DNA of 53,328 nt from Chthoniobacteraceae bacterium. GTDB lineage: Bacteria; Verrucomicrobiota; Verrucomicrobiia; Chthoniobacterales; Chthoniobacteraceae. Under the pieces are notes generated by a model, which saw nothing but the letters and a program-made list of their open reading frames with translations, searched no databases and was not told the origin of the DNA. Positions 20,923 to 28,176 of this stretch are shown here, one piece after another. The translations under genes were made by a program, and so were the position numbers. The stretch covers positions 1 to 53,328 of the forward strand of contig CANJZW010000026.1 in assembly GCA_947479475.1 (NCBI GenBank), read 5' to 3'. Numbering within the stretch: the first letter of the stretch is position 1; each line of letters begins with the position of its first letter.

Positions 20923-22119
20923 TTGAGCGTCCCGCGGGTTGTCTTACTACCAAATATTGTGCAAGCCGCTAAAGAACACACTCCAAACGCAGAGCTCCAG
21001 GAAACCTCCGGGCTCGGATTTTACAGCCTTTTGCTGTTGGTCTCTGCGTTGGGCATTGGAGCCTTTTATTTGGGCCTGCTGCCCAAGTTCAAACAGCGAG
21101 AGGTCGTGCTCGCGGACACGCGGGATTTGGCTGTCGTTCGGGTGAAAGTGGCAAAGCCGCTTTCCGCACCGGCCGCGGCTGTCCTTTCCCTTTCGGGAGA
21201 ACTGAAGCCGGCTACCGAAGCGTCGATTCTTGCACGCGTGCCGGGCTACGTCCGCAGCTGGAGTGTAGACATGGGCGACCAAGTCGTGGCAGGACAGGTT
21301 CTTGCAGAACTAGACACGCCGGAGCTTCAGCGGGAGAGCGCCCGCGCCGAGGCGCAGTTGGCACTCGCCGAAGCGGGCAAACATCTCGCGGCCACAACCG
21401 CCCACCGGTGGGAGGAATTGTTGCAAGCGCGCACGGCCTCCAAGCAGGAAACAGATGAAAAACTGGCGGATTTGCAGCTCAAGTCGGCTGCGGTGGACGC
21501 GGCCCGTGCGGAGGTTCAGAGGCTGCAACAAATCGGAAAATTCGCCACGATCACGGCCCCGTTTGCCGGGACCATTACAGCTCGCCGTCTCGATGTCGGC
21601 CAACTGGTGGAAGCTGGAGGCTCCAAGGAGTTGTTCCGCTTGTCTGAAACCAAACGGTTGCGGCTTTTCGTCCGCATTCCGCAGGCTTACGCGCGCAGCG
21701 TCAAAACCGGACAGGAAGCGGAGATCGTTCTGCCTGAGCTACACGGGCAGCGGTTCAAGGCCAGGATTGTGCGCACCGCCGGTTCGATCGACCCTGGTTC
21801 GCGCACCCTTTTGACGGAACTGGAAGTAGACAACACCGGGGGAGAGCTTTTGGCGGGCAGTTACGCGCAGGTGCTTTTGCCAGGCGCCCAGGCGGAGGCA
21901 CCCCTGACGGTGGCGGCTAACACGCTTATTTTCCGCTCTGAAGGCGCCCAAGTGGCTCTGGTTGACGCAGGCGGTGTGGTCGCATTCGTGAAGGTGACCC
22001 TTGGAAGGGACTTTGGCAGCTCGGTGGAATTGGTGGAGGGGGTCACGCTTGAATCGCGTGTCGTCATCAACCCGCCGGATTCCCTCAGCGCGGGGATTCG
22101 GGTGGAAGTGGTGGAATAA
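20923..22119 (+). CDS. RND-type efflux adaptor (AcrA/MexA-like), no pump gene nearby
   Basis: This is a 398-residue periplasmic adaptor. A membrane anchor near residues 30-52 (FYSLLLLVSALGIGAFYLG) is followed by a lipoyl half (GYVRSWSVDMGDQVVAGQVL), a coiled-coil hairpin (about 125-200), the second lipoyl half (ITAPFAGTITARRLDVGQL), a beta-barrel and a membrane-proximal domain ending SAGIRVEVVE. The start used is TTG 20923; a nearby GTG (about 20959) is an alternative. Normally an RND pump gene and often a TolC gene follow, but here an oxidoreductase gene follows instead. It lies divergent from the DevBCA-like operon, so sharing partners with that pump is possible but unproven. Confidence 0.85.
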   Translation: MSVPRVVLLPNIVQAAKEHTPNAELQETSGLGFYSLLLLVSALGIGAFYLGLLPKFKQREVVLADTRDLAVVRVKVAKPLSAPAAAVLSLSGELKPATEASILARVPGYVRSWSVDMGDQVVAGQVLAELDTPELQRESARAEAQLALAEAGKHLAATTAHRWEELLQARTASKQETDEKLADLQLKSAAVDAARAEVQRLQQIGKFATITAPFAGTITARRLDVGQLVEAGGSKELFRLSETKRLRLFVRIPQAYARSVKTGQEAEIVLPELHGQRFKARIVRTAGSIDPGSRTLLTELEVDNTGGELLAGSYAQVLLPGAQAEAPLTVAANTLIFRSEGAQVALVDAGGVVAFVKVTLGRDFGSSVELVEGVTLESRVVINPPDSLSAGIRVEVVE

Positions 22120-22121
22120 GC

Positions 22122-22149
22122 CCGCACTGCCGCAAGGCTGCGAGTGCGG
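22122..22149 (+). terminator. strong stem-loop after the RND-type adaptor gene
   Basis: CCGCACT (22122-22128) pairs with AGTGCGG (22143-22149). The loop can extend the stem (CGCA with TGCG). No T run follows, only AGATAAAAAAC, so it may be a weak terminator or an RNA-stabilising hairpin. It begins 3 nt after the adaptor stop codon. Confidence 0.5.
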
Positions 22150-22196
22150 TTGGCGGGCAGATAAAAAACTTAGGCACATTTTACGGGTGCGCCGAA

Positions 22197-22213
22197 TCTC
22201 TTTGAAAAAGAGA
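22197..22213 (+). other. short hairpin upstream of the oxidoreductase gene
   Basis: TCTCTTT and AAAGAGA form a perfect 7-bp stem with a 3-nt loop, 44 nt before the ATG of the Gfo/Idh gene. It may be in its 5' leader. Function unknown. Confidence 0.35.
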
Positions 22214-22257
22214 GGTGTGTCATTGACAGTCGATTGGGGACGGGGAAAGCATGGGAA

Positions 22258-23646
22258 ATGGACTCCACCTCAGAACTATCTCCCCTCACACGTCGTGATT
22301 TTGTCAGAGCTTCCGGCCTCACCCTGGGTGCCTCCGCTCTGGCTGGAATTTCGATCCCCTACGTACACGCTCAAGGCAGTGACCAACTCCGCATCGCCCT
22401 CATCGGCTGCGGTGGCCGCGGTACAGGCGCCGCAGTCAACGCGATGGCGCAGATCGGCTCCCCGAAACTCGTCGCCATGGCCGATGTCTTTCAGCAAAAG
22501 CTCGACAACAGCTTCAAATCCCTCAGCGCCAAATTTGAGAGCCAGGTGGACGTGGGAGATCGCAAGTTCATCGGCTTCGATGGCTACAAACACGCAATGG
22601 ACGCGCTTCGTCCTGGTGATATTGCGATTTTCACGACGCCGCTGGCTTTCCGCTGGGTTCATTTCAAATACGCGATTGAAAAGGGTCTCAATGTTTTCAT
22701 GGAAAAGCCGCTGACTGCGGACGGCCCGACCTCCCGCCGCATGCTGGATCTTGCCAAACAGGCCTCGGCTAAAAATCTGAAGGTGGGTGTCGGTTTGATG
22801 TCGCGCCACAGTCATGCGATGCAGGAGCTTCACGCTCGCATTCAGGACGGTGAAATCGGTGATATCAATTTCATGCGGGGCTACCGGATGCAGGGTGTTA
22901 TTGGGTCCGCCTTTTCGGAGCCCTGGCCCGGCCAGCCCAGTGAACTGCTCTGGCAGATTTCGCGTTTTCACAGCTTCTTATGGGCTAGCGGCGGCGGCTT
23001 CAGCGACTTTTATGTCCATCACGTGGACCACCTTTGCTGGCTCAAAAATGCATGGCCCGTGAAGTGCCAGGGCGTGGGCGGGCGCACCTCGCGCATCGCC
23101 CCCGGAGGGAAGACCTACGTCGACCAGAATTTCGACTCGTACTCGGTCGAATACACATTCCAGGACGGTGCGAAGTTGTTTATGGACGGCCGCTGCATGA
23201 ACGGTGCGGTCCCGCTTTACTCCAGTTATGCACACGGCAGCAAAGGGATGGCGGTTGTCTCCAAGAACGGCGACTGTGGCCGCCCCTCCAGCACCTACAA
23301 GGGCCAGTCGCCCGTGAAGGAAAACATGCTGTGGACGTCGCCCGATCCGAAAATCGCCGATGATCCCTATTTCAACGAGTGGCAGGACCTTACCGCGGCG
23401 ATCCGCAACAATACCCCCTACAACGAAGTGGAACGTGGCGTGATGGCCAGTCTGGTCACGTCAATGGGCCGTTACGCTACCCACACTGCCCAGGAGGTTA
23501 CCCTCGACGAAATGCTCAACCACGAGCACGAGTACGCTCCCGATGCGGACAAATTCACGATGGACTCGCCCGCCCCCGTCCAGGCCAACGCCAACGGCCT
23601 CTATCCCGTGCCGGAGCCCGGTATCAAAACCAAGCGCGAATACTAA
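22258..23646 (+). CDS. Tat-exported Gfo/Idh/MocA family oxidoreductase
   Basis: This is a 462-residue protein. A Tat signal (TRRDFVRASGLTLGASALAG, residues 11-30) is followed by a Rossmann NAD(P)-binding domain with GCGGRG (50-55) and the family EKP motif (149-151). The C-terminal alpha/beta domain contains the HHVDHLCW segment. The family oxidises or reduces sugars and related polyols with a tightly bound NAD(P); Tat export folds it with cofactor before crossing. ATG 22258 follows a GGGAAA sequence and is preferred over the upstream TTG 22234. The gene stands alone and a strong terminator follows. The specific sugar is not readable. Confidence 0.92.
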   Translation: MDSTSELSPLTRRDFVRASGLTLGASALAGISIPYVHAQGSDQLRIALIGCGGRGTGAAVNAMAQIGSPKLVAMADVFQQKLDNSFKSLSAKFESQVDVGDRKFIGFDGYKHAMDALRPGDIAIFTTPLAFRWVHFKYAIEKGLNVFMEKPLTADGPTSRRMLDLAKQASAKNLKVGVGLMSRHSHAMQELHARIQDGEIGDINFMRGYRMQGVIGSAFSEPWPGQPSELLWQISRFHSFLWASGGGFSDFYVHHVDHLCWLKNAWPVKCQGVGGRTSRIAPGGKTYVDQNFDSYSVEYTFQDGAKLFMDGRCMNGAVPLYSSYAHGSKGMAVVSKNGDCGRPSSTYKGQSPVKENMLWTSPDPKIADDPYFNEWQDLTAAIRNNTPYNEVERGVMASLVTSMGRYATHTAQEVTLDEMLNHEHEYAPDADKFTMDSPAPVQANANGLYPVPEPGIKTKREY

Positions 23647-23668
23647 AAGCGCTGTTTTCAGACCGATG

Positions 23669-23710
23669 ACGTGCGCCTTGGGATCTGCTCCCGGGGCGCA
23701 CGTTTTTTTT
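23669..23710 (+). terminator. rho-independent terminator after the Gfo/Idh gene
   Basis: ACGTGCGCC (23669-23677) and GGCGCACGT (23695-23703) form a perfect 9-bp stem. Part of the loop can also pair (GGGA with TCCC). A run of eight T follows through 23710. It lies between convergent genes. Confidence 0.92.
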
Positions 23711-23748
23711 GGCGGCCGGGCCTGAGTTGCTGGCGTCTCTCAAACGGT

Positions 23749-25128
23749 TTACTCGAAAGGCACCAGCTTGCCGTCCGTCCCGTTCCAGATAAAAACTCTT
23801 CCGTCTGCAGCGCCCGCCGCGATGCGTGTGCCGTCCTTGTTGGAGCTCACGCATTGGAGGACGGCGGTGACCTTGTCGAGCTTCTGGATTTTTGCGGTAT
23901 CCGAGCGTTGCTCGCCCGTGTGTTTTTGAATTGCCGAAAAGACGGAGCCGCCGCCCCGGTCGGTGACGGTCGCCAAACGGCTGCCGTCGGCTGACCAATG
24001 CAGGGCGGAGGTCACCTGTTTTTTATCCCCTAGCACGGCGTCCTGTTCGCGGCTGTCCCGGTCCCAGATTTTGATTTCACGGTCGGCCCCCGTGGTGGCA
24101 AGGCGTGGATTGAGCGGGTCAAAAGCGACGCTCAGAACCTGGTTCGTGTGGCCCTCGTACGTGCCTTTCAGGGCGCCCGAGAGCGGCTCCCAGCGGCGCA
24201 TGAGACGGTCCGCCCCGGCGCTGGCCAGCCAGACGCCGTCTTTGGAAAGTGCGAGGCCGTAGATGGAGTCTTCGTGGGCCTTCCAAGTTTGGAGAATTTT
24301 GCGTTCCGCCGAGGCGATCCGGTGGATGAACCCGCCCCGGCTGGCCAGAGAATCAGCCGCCCAGAGGGTTCCGCCGTTTGTACACAGTGCAGTGACGTCT
24401 CCGCTGAGGCCTTCGGTGATGGCTCCTGCGGCGCTGCCATCGGCGGCATTCCAGAACCTGATCTGGCGGAAGCCGCCTGTGACGAGAGTTTTGCCATCGG
24501 TGGACCAGAGTAGGGACGCCACGGTGTCCACTTCCGCAGCGATGGTACTTTTGAGGGGAAACCGTTCTGCGGTGGCATCGTGCAACTCGACGGCACTGCC
24601 GCGAGCCACCGCCAGCGTTGAGCCGTCGGGAGAAAAGGCGAGAGCAAACACCGGTTTCACGATGGAAGGCAGGGGCCTGAGTTTCACCGGTTTGCCGCGG
24701 GGAGGGCGGTTCATGACGGCCGCATCCCACGGAGCCCCCGCTTCCAGCCAGGCGCGCACTGCCGCGATTTGTGGCTCGGAGAGCTGTTTTTTGGGCGGCA
24801 TATGTGGGTCGCCTTCCTTGGATAGCACCGAATAAAGGAGGCTCTCTGTGGCCTTCCCTGGCACCAGCACCGGGCCTGATTCCCCGCCCGCCTTGAGGCC
24901 AAGCTCCGTACCAAGTTTGAGCCCGCCCTTGTTCTTGCCCGTCCGGTGGCAGGCGACACACTCGTCGCGCAGAACCTCCAAGGCGGCGGCCGCTGTCGGA
25001 TGTGTTTGCGTGGCCGCTGGTGCTGGCGTGGCTGCTGGCGTGGCTGCTGGTGTTGGTGTTTGCGCGGGCGCGCCTCCGCTGAAGAAACTCAGGAGCGCTG
25101 GGAGCAGAAATAAAAGAGGGAGCCGCAT
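23749..25128 (-). CDS. exported cytochrome c-like domain fused to WD40 repeats
   Basis: This is a 459-residue protein with a signal peptide (about 1-22), an Ala/Pro/Thr-rich low-complexity linker (about 23-45) and a planctomycete-type cytochrome c domain. That domain has heme motif CVACH at 57-61 and a later HMPPKK methionine, and ends AVRAWLEAGAPW. From about residue 155 to the end lie WD40-like repeats (VFALAFSPDGSTLAVA, IYGLALSKDGVWLASAGAD, VLSVAFDPLNPRLATTGAD), about six to seven blades. It is the last gene of the leftward DUF1549/DUF1501 operon, 6 nt after the PPC gene. The heme motif suggests periplasmic electron transfer; the WD40 part suggests protein binding. The substrate of the system is unknown. 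Confidence 0.9.
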   Translation of the reverse strand: MRLPLLFLLPALLSFFSGGAPAQTPTPAATPAATPAPAATQTHPTAAAALEVLRDECVACHRTGKNKGGLKLGTELGLKAGGESGPVLVPGKATESLLYSVLSKEGDPHMPPKKQLSEPQIAAVRAWLEAGAPWDAAVMNRPPRGKPVKLRPLPSIVKPVFALAFSPDGSTLAVARGSAVELHDATAERFPLKSTIAAEVDTVASLLWSTDGKTLVTGGFRQIRFWNAADGSAAGAITEGLSGDVTALCTNGGTLWAADSLASRGGFIHRIASAERKILQTWKAHEDSIYGLALSKDGVWLASAGADRLMRRWEPLSGALKGTYEGHTNQVLSVAFDPLNPRLATTGADREIKIWDRDSREQDAVLGDKKQVTSALHWSADGSRLATVTDRGGGSVFSAIQKHTGEQRSDTAKIQKLDKVTAVLQCVSSNKDGTRIAAGAADGRVFIWNGTDGKLVPFE

Positions 25129-25134
25129 ACGGTG

Positions 25135-26844
25135 CTATTTCTTTTTGGCAGGTGCCGGTGCCGGTGCGGCGGCCGCCGGACCAACGGTCACCCAAAGGTC
25201 GCGTGCCACGTCGGAAGCAGAATCGCCGCGCTTGAGTTCGGCGCGCAAGGAGTAGGCCATCCCCACAAAAACCGGGGGTGTTGCCTTGGTCCAAACCGAG
25301 AGGCTTGCCGGAGCGGTTGCGGAAGGCGCGTTGGATGCGGAATGAAGCGTCACTTCAAAATCGCCCCCTTTTTCCGGGACCGCGACTTCCGGCGCGAACA
25401 CACCCTCCGGCAAACCGCCAACACGCAGGACAAGGGGCTCCTTCCAGCCGTTTGTGAACGCAGCCTTCAACTTGATTGCCAACGTCTTCCCAGTATCGAC
25501 ACGGACAGGTTTGCCCTCCACTAAATCAACCGTAAATGTCGGGACCGGCGCCGCGATCTCCACCACAAATTCGCACCCTGCGCCGCCGCGTTGGAAAAGA
25601 TCCCGCACTAAAAGTGTATATTCGCCATCTACCGTCGCCGTCCATGTGACGTTCGGTTCGGTGGTGATGTCGGAGGGATTTGCGTTGGCTGCGACCTGCT
25701 GTGCCGTCGGGCCCTGCACTACCAAATCCCCCTCGATGCCCAAGCCCAGGCTGCGCGACCAGAAGCGCGCCGTCAGACGATCCCCCTTTTTCATCGCAAC
25801 CTTGTACGCCGCCACGGCACCCGCTTTTTCGAGGCTTCCCCCGACCAGCGCTGGCGCCGTTACGATGGCCGGTGTCTCCACCGTCGCGATGGGAGGTGTA
25901 GAAATCGGGTGGCGTGCACGGACGACGGGAATGGGGGCGTTCGCACTCTTTGGAAAAAGCGTCGCCACTTCGCCAGGCCCGCTCAACTGGGCCGCTGTGA
26001 CCTCCAAACGGGCCGGGGCCGCCTCCGCCGTTGCAGCCGCCCCGCGCAGTTCCACGCTTCCTTTTCCCACTGCGGGAACTGCCGCTGGGAAAACTCGATT
26101 CACCGTCGGTCCCAGCGTTGCCGCAATCTGGTATACACACGCCGCGGACCCGGTGAAATTCACGTCCGCCACCGGGGGATGTCCAAATCCCGCGATCTGG
26201 AGGATGTAGACGCCGTCTTCAGGCGGGAGGAAGACCCCTTCGGGATCGAGGTTGCGACCGTCGCTGAAGGTGGCCACCTTGCCACCTTTGGAGTCGAGGA
26301 CGTGGAGGATCAAATCCACCGGCGACCCCAGCGAATAGCCGTCCACCTTGAGGAAAAGCGGCGACCCCTTTTTCAAGGAGAGCGCATAGCCGTCGACGTC
26401 GCCGGCCTTTTCGAGTTTGCCCTGAATCCAGGCGGGAAGCTTTGGAATCGTCTGGGGTGCAGTGAGTTCGTCATTGGGTTCCTTTTCCTCCACCAACGGC
26501 AGCGGGCCCACGGCGAAACGGAGGGGAAGCGTCGCCCCCTCGGCGTTCACGAACCGCACGAGGCGGATCCCCGGCAGGGCGCCGGCGGCGATCGTCGCCG
26601 TGGCGCTGCCGGAGGCGTCTGGGAGTGTGAAAACGAGCCCTGAATCATCGCTCCAGACCTGCCTCGCCTCGCCCTCCAGTTTGCCGGCGAACTTCACGGG
26701 AAAGCTGGTGCCCGGGTTCCCCGCAAACGGGGTCACACCGGTAAGCGTGGGCGGGGCCGCCATCGCAAAAGCGCTATGCATTAAAAGCAAACCCGCCGCA
26801 CCGCTCAATACACGCCGCCGTCCCACCGCTGCCCCAGGGCTCAT
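25135..26844 (-). CDS. exported PPC-domain protein
   Basis: This is a 569-residue protein. A twin-arginine-like start (GRRRVLSGAAGLLLMHSAFA) is followed by an Ig/IPT-like domain (about 30-110) and a bacterial pre-peptidase C-terminal (PPC) domain (about 118-225) marked by EEKEPNDE, GDVDGYALSLKKG and GVYILQIAG. A second PPC-like domain lies near 350-450 (KAGAVAAYKVAMKKG, DGEYTLLVRD). It ends in an Ala/Pro/Lys-rich tail. ATG 26844 overlaps the DUF1501 stop codon by 4 nt and is chosen over longer frames that shadow that gene. PPC domains are extracellular beta-sandwiches without catalysis. Co-transcription with DUF1549 and DUF1501 proteins is common in planctomycetes. Confidence 0.85.
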   Translation of the reverse strand: MSPGAAVGRRRVLSGAAGLLLMHSAFAMAAPPTLTGVTPFAGNPGTSFPVKFAGKLEGEARQVWSDDSGLVFTLPDASGSATATIAAGALPGIRLVRFVNAEGATLPLRFAVGPLPLVEEKEPNDELTAPQTIPKLPAWIQGKLEKAGDVDGYALSLKKGSPLFLKVDGYSLGSPVDLILHVLDSKGGKVATFSDGRNLDPEGVFLPPEDGVYILQIAGFGHPPVADVNFTGSAACVYQIAATLGPTVNRVFPAAVPAVGKGSVELRGAAATAEAAPARLEVTAAQLSGPGEVATLFPKSANAPIPVVRARHPISTPPIATVETPAIVTAPALVGGSLEKAGAVAAYKVAMKKGDRLTARFWSRSLGLGIEGDLVVQGPTAQQVAANANPSDITTEPNVTWTATVDGEYTLLVRDLFQRGGAGCEFVVEIAAPVPTFTVDLVEGKPVRVDTGKTLAIKLKAAFTNGWKEPLVLRVGGLPEGVFAPEVAVPEKGGDFEVTLHSASNAPSATAPASLSVWTKATPPVFVGMAYSLRAELKRGDSASDVARDLWVTVGPAAAAPAPAPAKKK

Positions 26845-28172
26845 ACAAAGAGCTCTTTGATCTGGCGGCCGCCGTTGACCAACTGCACGGGCCGGCCCGA
26901 GGTGGTGTGCAAAACCTGGTGAGGGTCGATGCCCAGTTTGGAGTACAGCGACACGGCAAAATCCTCCGGCGAATAGATGTTGTCCGAGGCGTAGTAACCC
27001 TTCGGATCCGTCGATCCGATGATCGCCCCGCCGGGAATGCCAGCCCCCGCCATAAAGACGGACATAGCGCCGGGCCAGTGGTCGCGTCCGCCGTCTTTGT
27101 TGACTTTGGGCGTGCGTCCGAACTCTCCCAAACACACCACCAAAGTGGAGTCGAGCATGCCGCGTTGCTCCAGGTCGATGATGAGTCCGCTGAGGCCCTG
27201 ATCGAGTTTTTGTCCGTACCCGTCGCGGAAAGTTTTGAAGAGGGTGCGGTGGTGGTCCCATCCGCCCCAGTAGGCGACCGTGAAGGAGACGCCCACCTCG
27301 GTGAGCCTGCGTGCGAGCAAAAGGCGCTGGCCGAAGTCTGTTTCGCCGTATAACTTGCGGATGGCCTCCGGCTCTTTTGAAAGGTCGAAAGCGGCCTGCG
27401 CTTCCTTGGAGCCCAAAAGATTAAAGCCCTGTTTGTAAGACTGGTCAAAGCCGAGGACGGGGTCTTCCGCTGCGGCTTCCTGGATGCGTTTCATGCGGTC
27501 CAAAGACGTGAGAAGGGAGTTGCGGGATTGCGCCCGGCCTTCGCTAATGTCGGCGGGAAGTGTGACGTCCCGCACGCGGAAAGACGCCTGACTTGGATCG
27601 CCTGAAATGACGAAGGGAGAGTGCTGGGCGCCCAGAAAATTCGGGCCGCCGGAGCGCGCCATGGACGGGAGGCTCACGTAAGCAGGCAGCCCGTTGCGCA
27701 CGCCGCGCTCGTGCGAGACCATGGAGCCCAGCGAGGGATGGAAGCTCACAAACGCGCCGCAACCCACCGGCACGGGCGTGGGTGAACCGGTCATCAAATA
27801 ATGGTTGCCGCCGCCGTGGTTGGGGTCCTTGTGGCAGATGGAGCGGACGACGGCGAACTTGTCCGCGATTTTGGCGAGAGTTGGGAGCGTCTCGCTGAAA
27901 TGCACGCCAGGAATGGCGGTTTGAATGGATTTAAACTCGCCCCGGATGTCCGCCGGCGCCTCCGGCTTCGGGTCGAAGGTTTCGTAATGGGAAGGTCCAC
28001 CGTCCAGCCAAATGAGGATGCAGTTGACGTTGCTTGTCGCACCGGACTTGGCCTTGGCCGCCTCGGCCCGGCGCTGCAACAGTTCCGTGAAACCCAGCCC
28101 GCCCAAGGCTCCAAAGCCGAGCTGTAGGAAATTACGGCGGCCGATGCCGTTGCAGTTTAGGGAGGTGTTCAT
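26841..28172 (-). CDS. DUF1501 protein (sulfatase/alkaline phosphatase-like fold)
   Basis: This is a 443-residue DUF1501 protein. The Tat-type signal GRRNFLQLGFGALGGLGF is followed by NCILIWLDGGPSHYETFDPK, the family N-terminal motif, and by HGGGNHYLMTG and CLGEFGRTPK, the usual conserved metal-site-like segments. The family resembles sulfatases and alkaline phosphatases, but its reaction is not established. It lies 4 nt after the DUF1549/1553 gene and overlaps the PPC gene. The pairing of DUF1501 with a DUF1549/1553 protein is characteristic of Planctomycetota and Verrucomicrobiota and is usually tied to polysaccharide use; that link is inference here. Confidence 0.93.
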   Translation of the reverse strand: MNTSLNCNGIGRRNFLQLGFGALGGLGFTELLQRRAEAAKAKSGATSNVNCILIWLDGGPSHYETFDPKPEAPADIRGEFKSIQTAIPGVHFSETLPTLAKIADKFAVVRSICHKDPNHGGGNHYLMTGSPTPVPVGCGAFVSFHPSLGSMVSHERGVRNGLPAYVSLPSMARSGGPNFLGAQHSPFVISGDPSQASFRVRDVTLPADISEGRAQSRNSLLTSLDRMKRIQEAAAEDPVLGFDQSYKQGFNLLGSKEAQAAFDLSKEPEAIRKLYGETDFGQRLLLARRLTEVGVSFTVAYWGGWDHHRTLFKTFRDGYGQKLDQGLSGLIIDLEQRGMLDSTLVVCLGEFGRTPKVNKDGGRDHWPGAMSVFMAGAGIPGGAIIGSTDPKGYYASDNIYSPEDFAVSLYSKLGIDPHQVLHTTSGRPVQLVNGGRQIKELFV

Positions 28173-28176
28173 GGCA

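Noticed and set aside
25135-27261. Longer start for the PPC-domain protein (708 codons)
   Set aside because: The extra N-terminal part lies wholly inside the DUF1501 gene in another frame and looks like shadow sequence. ATG 26844 gives a signal peptide and an ATGA overlap.
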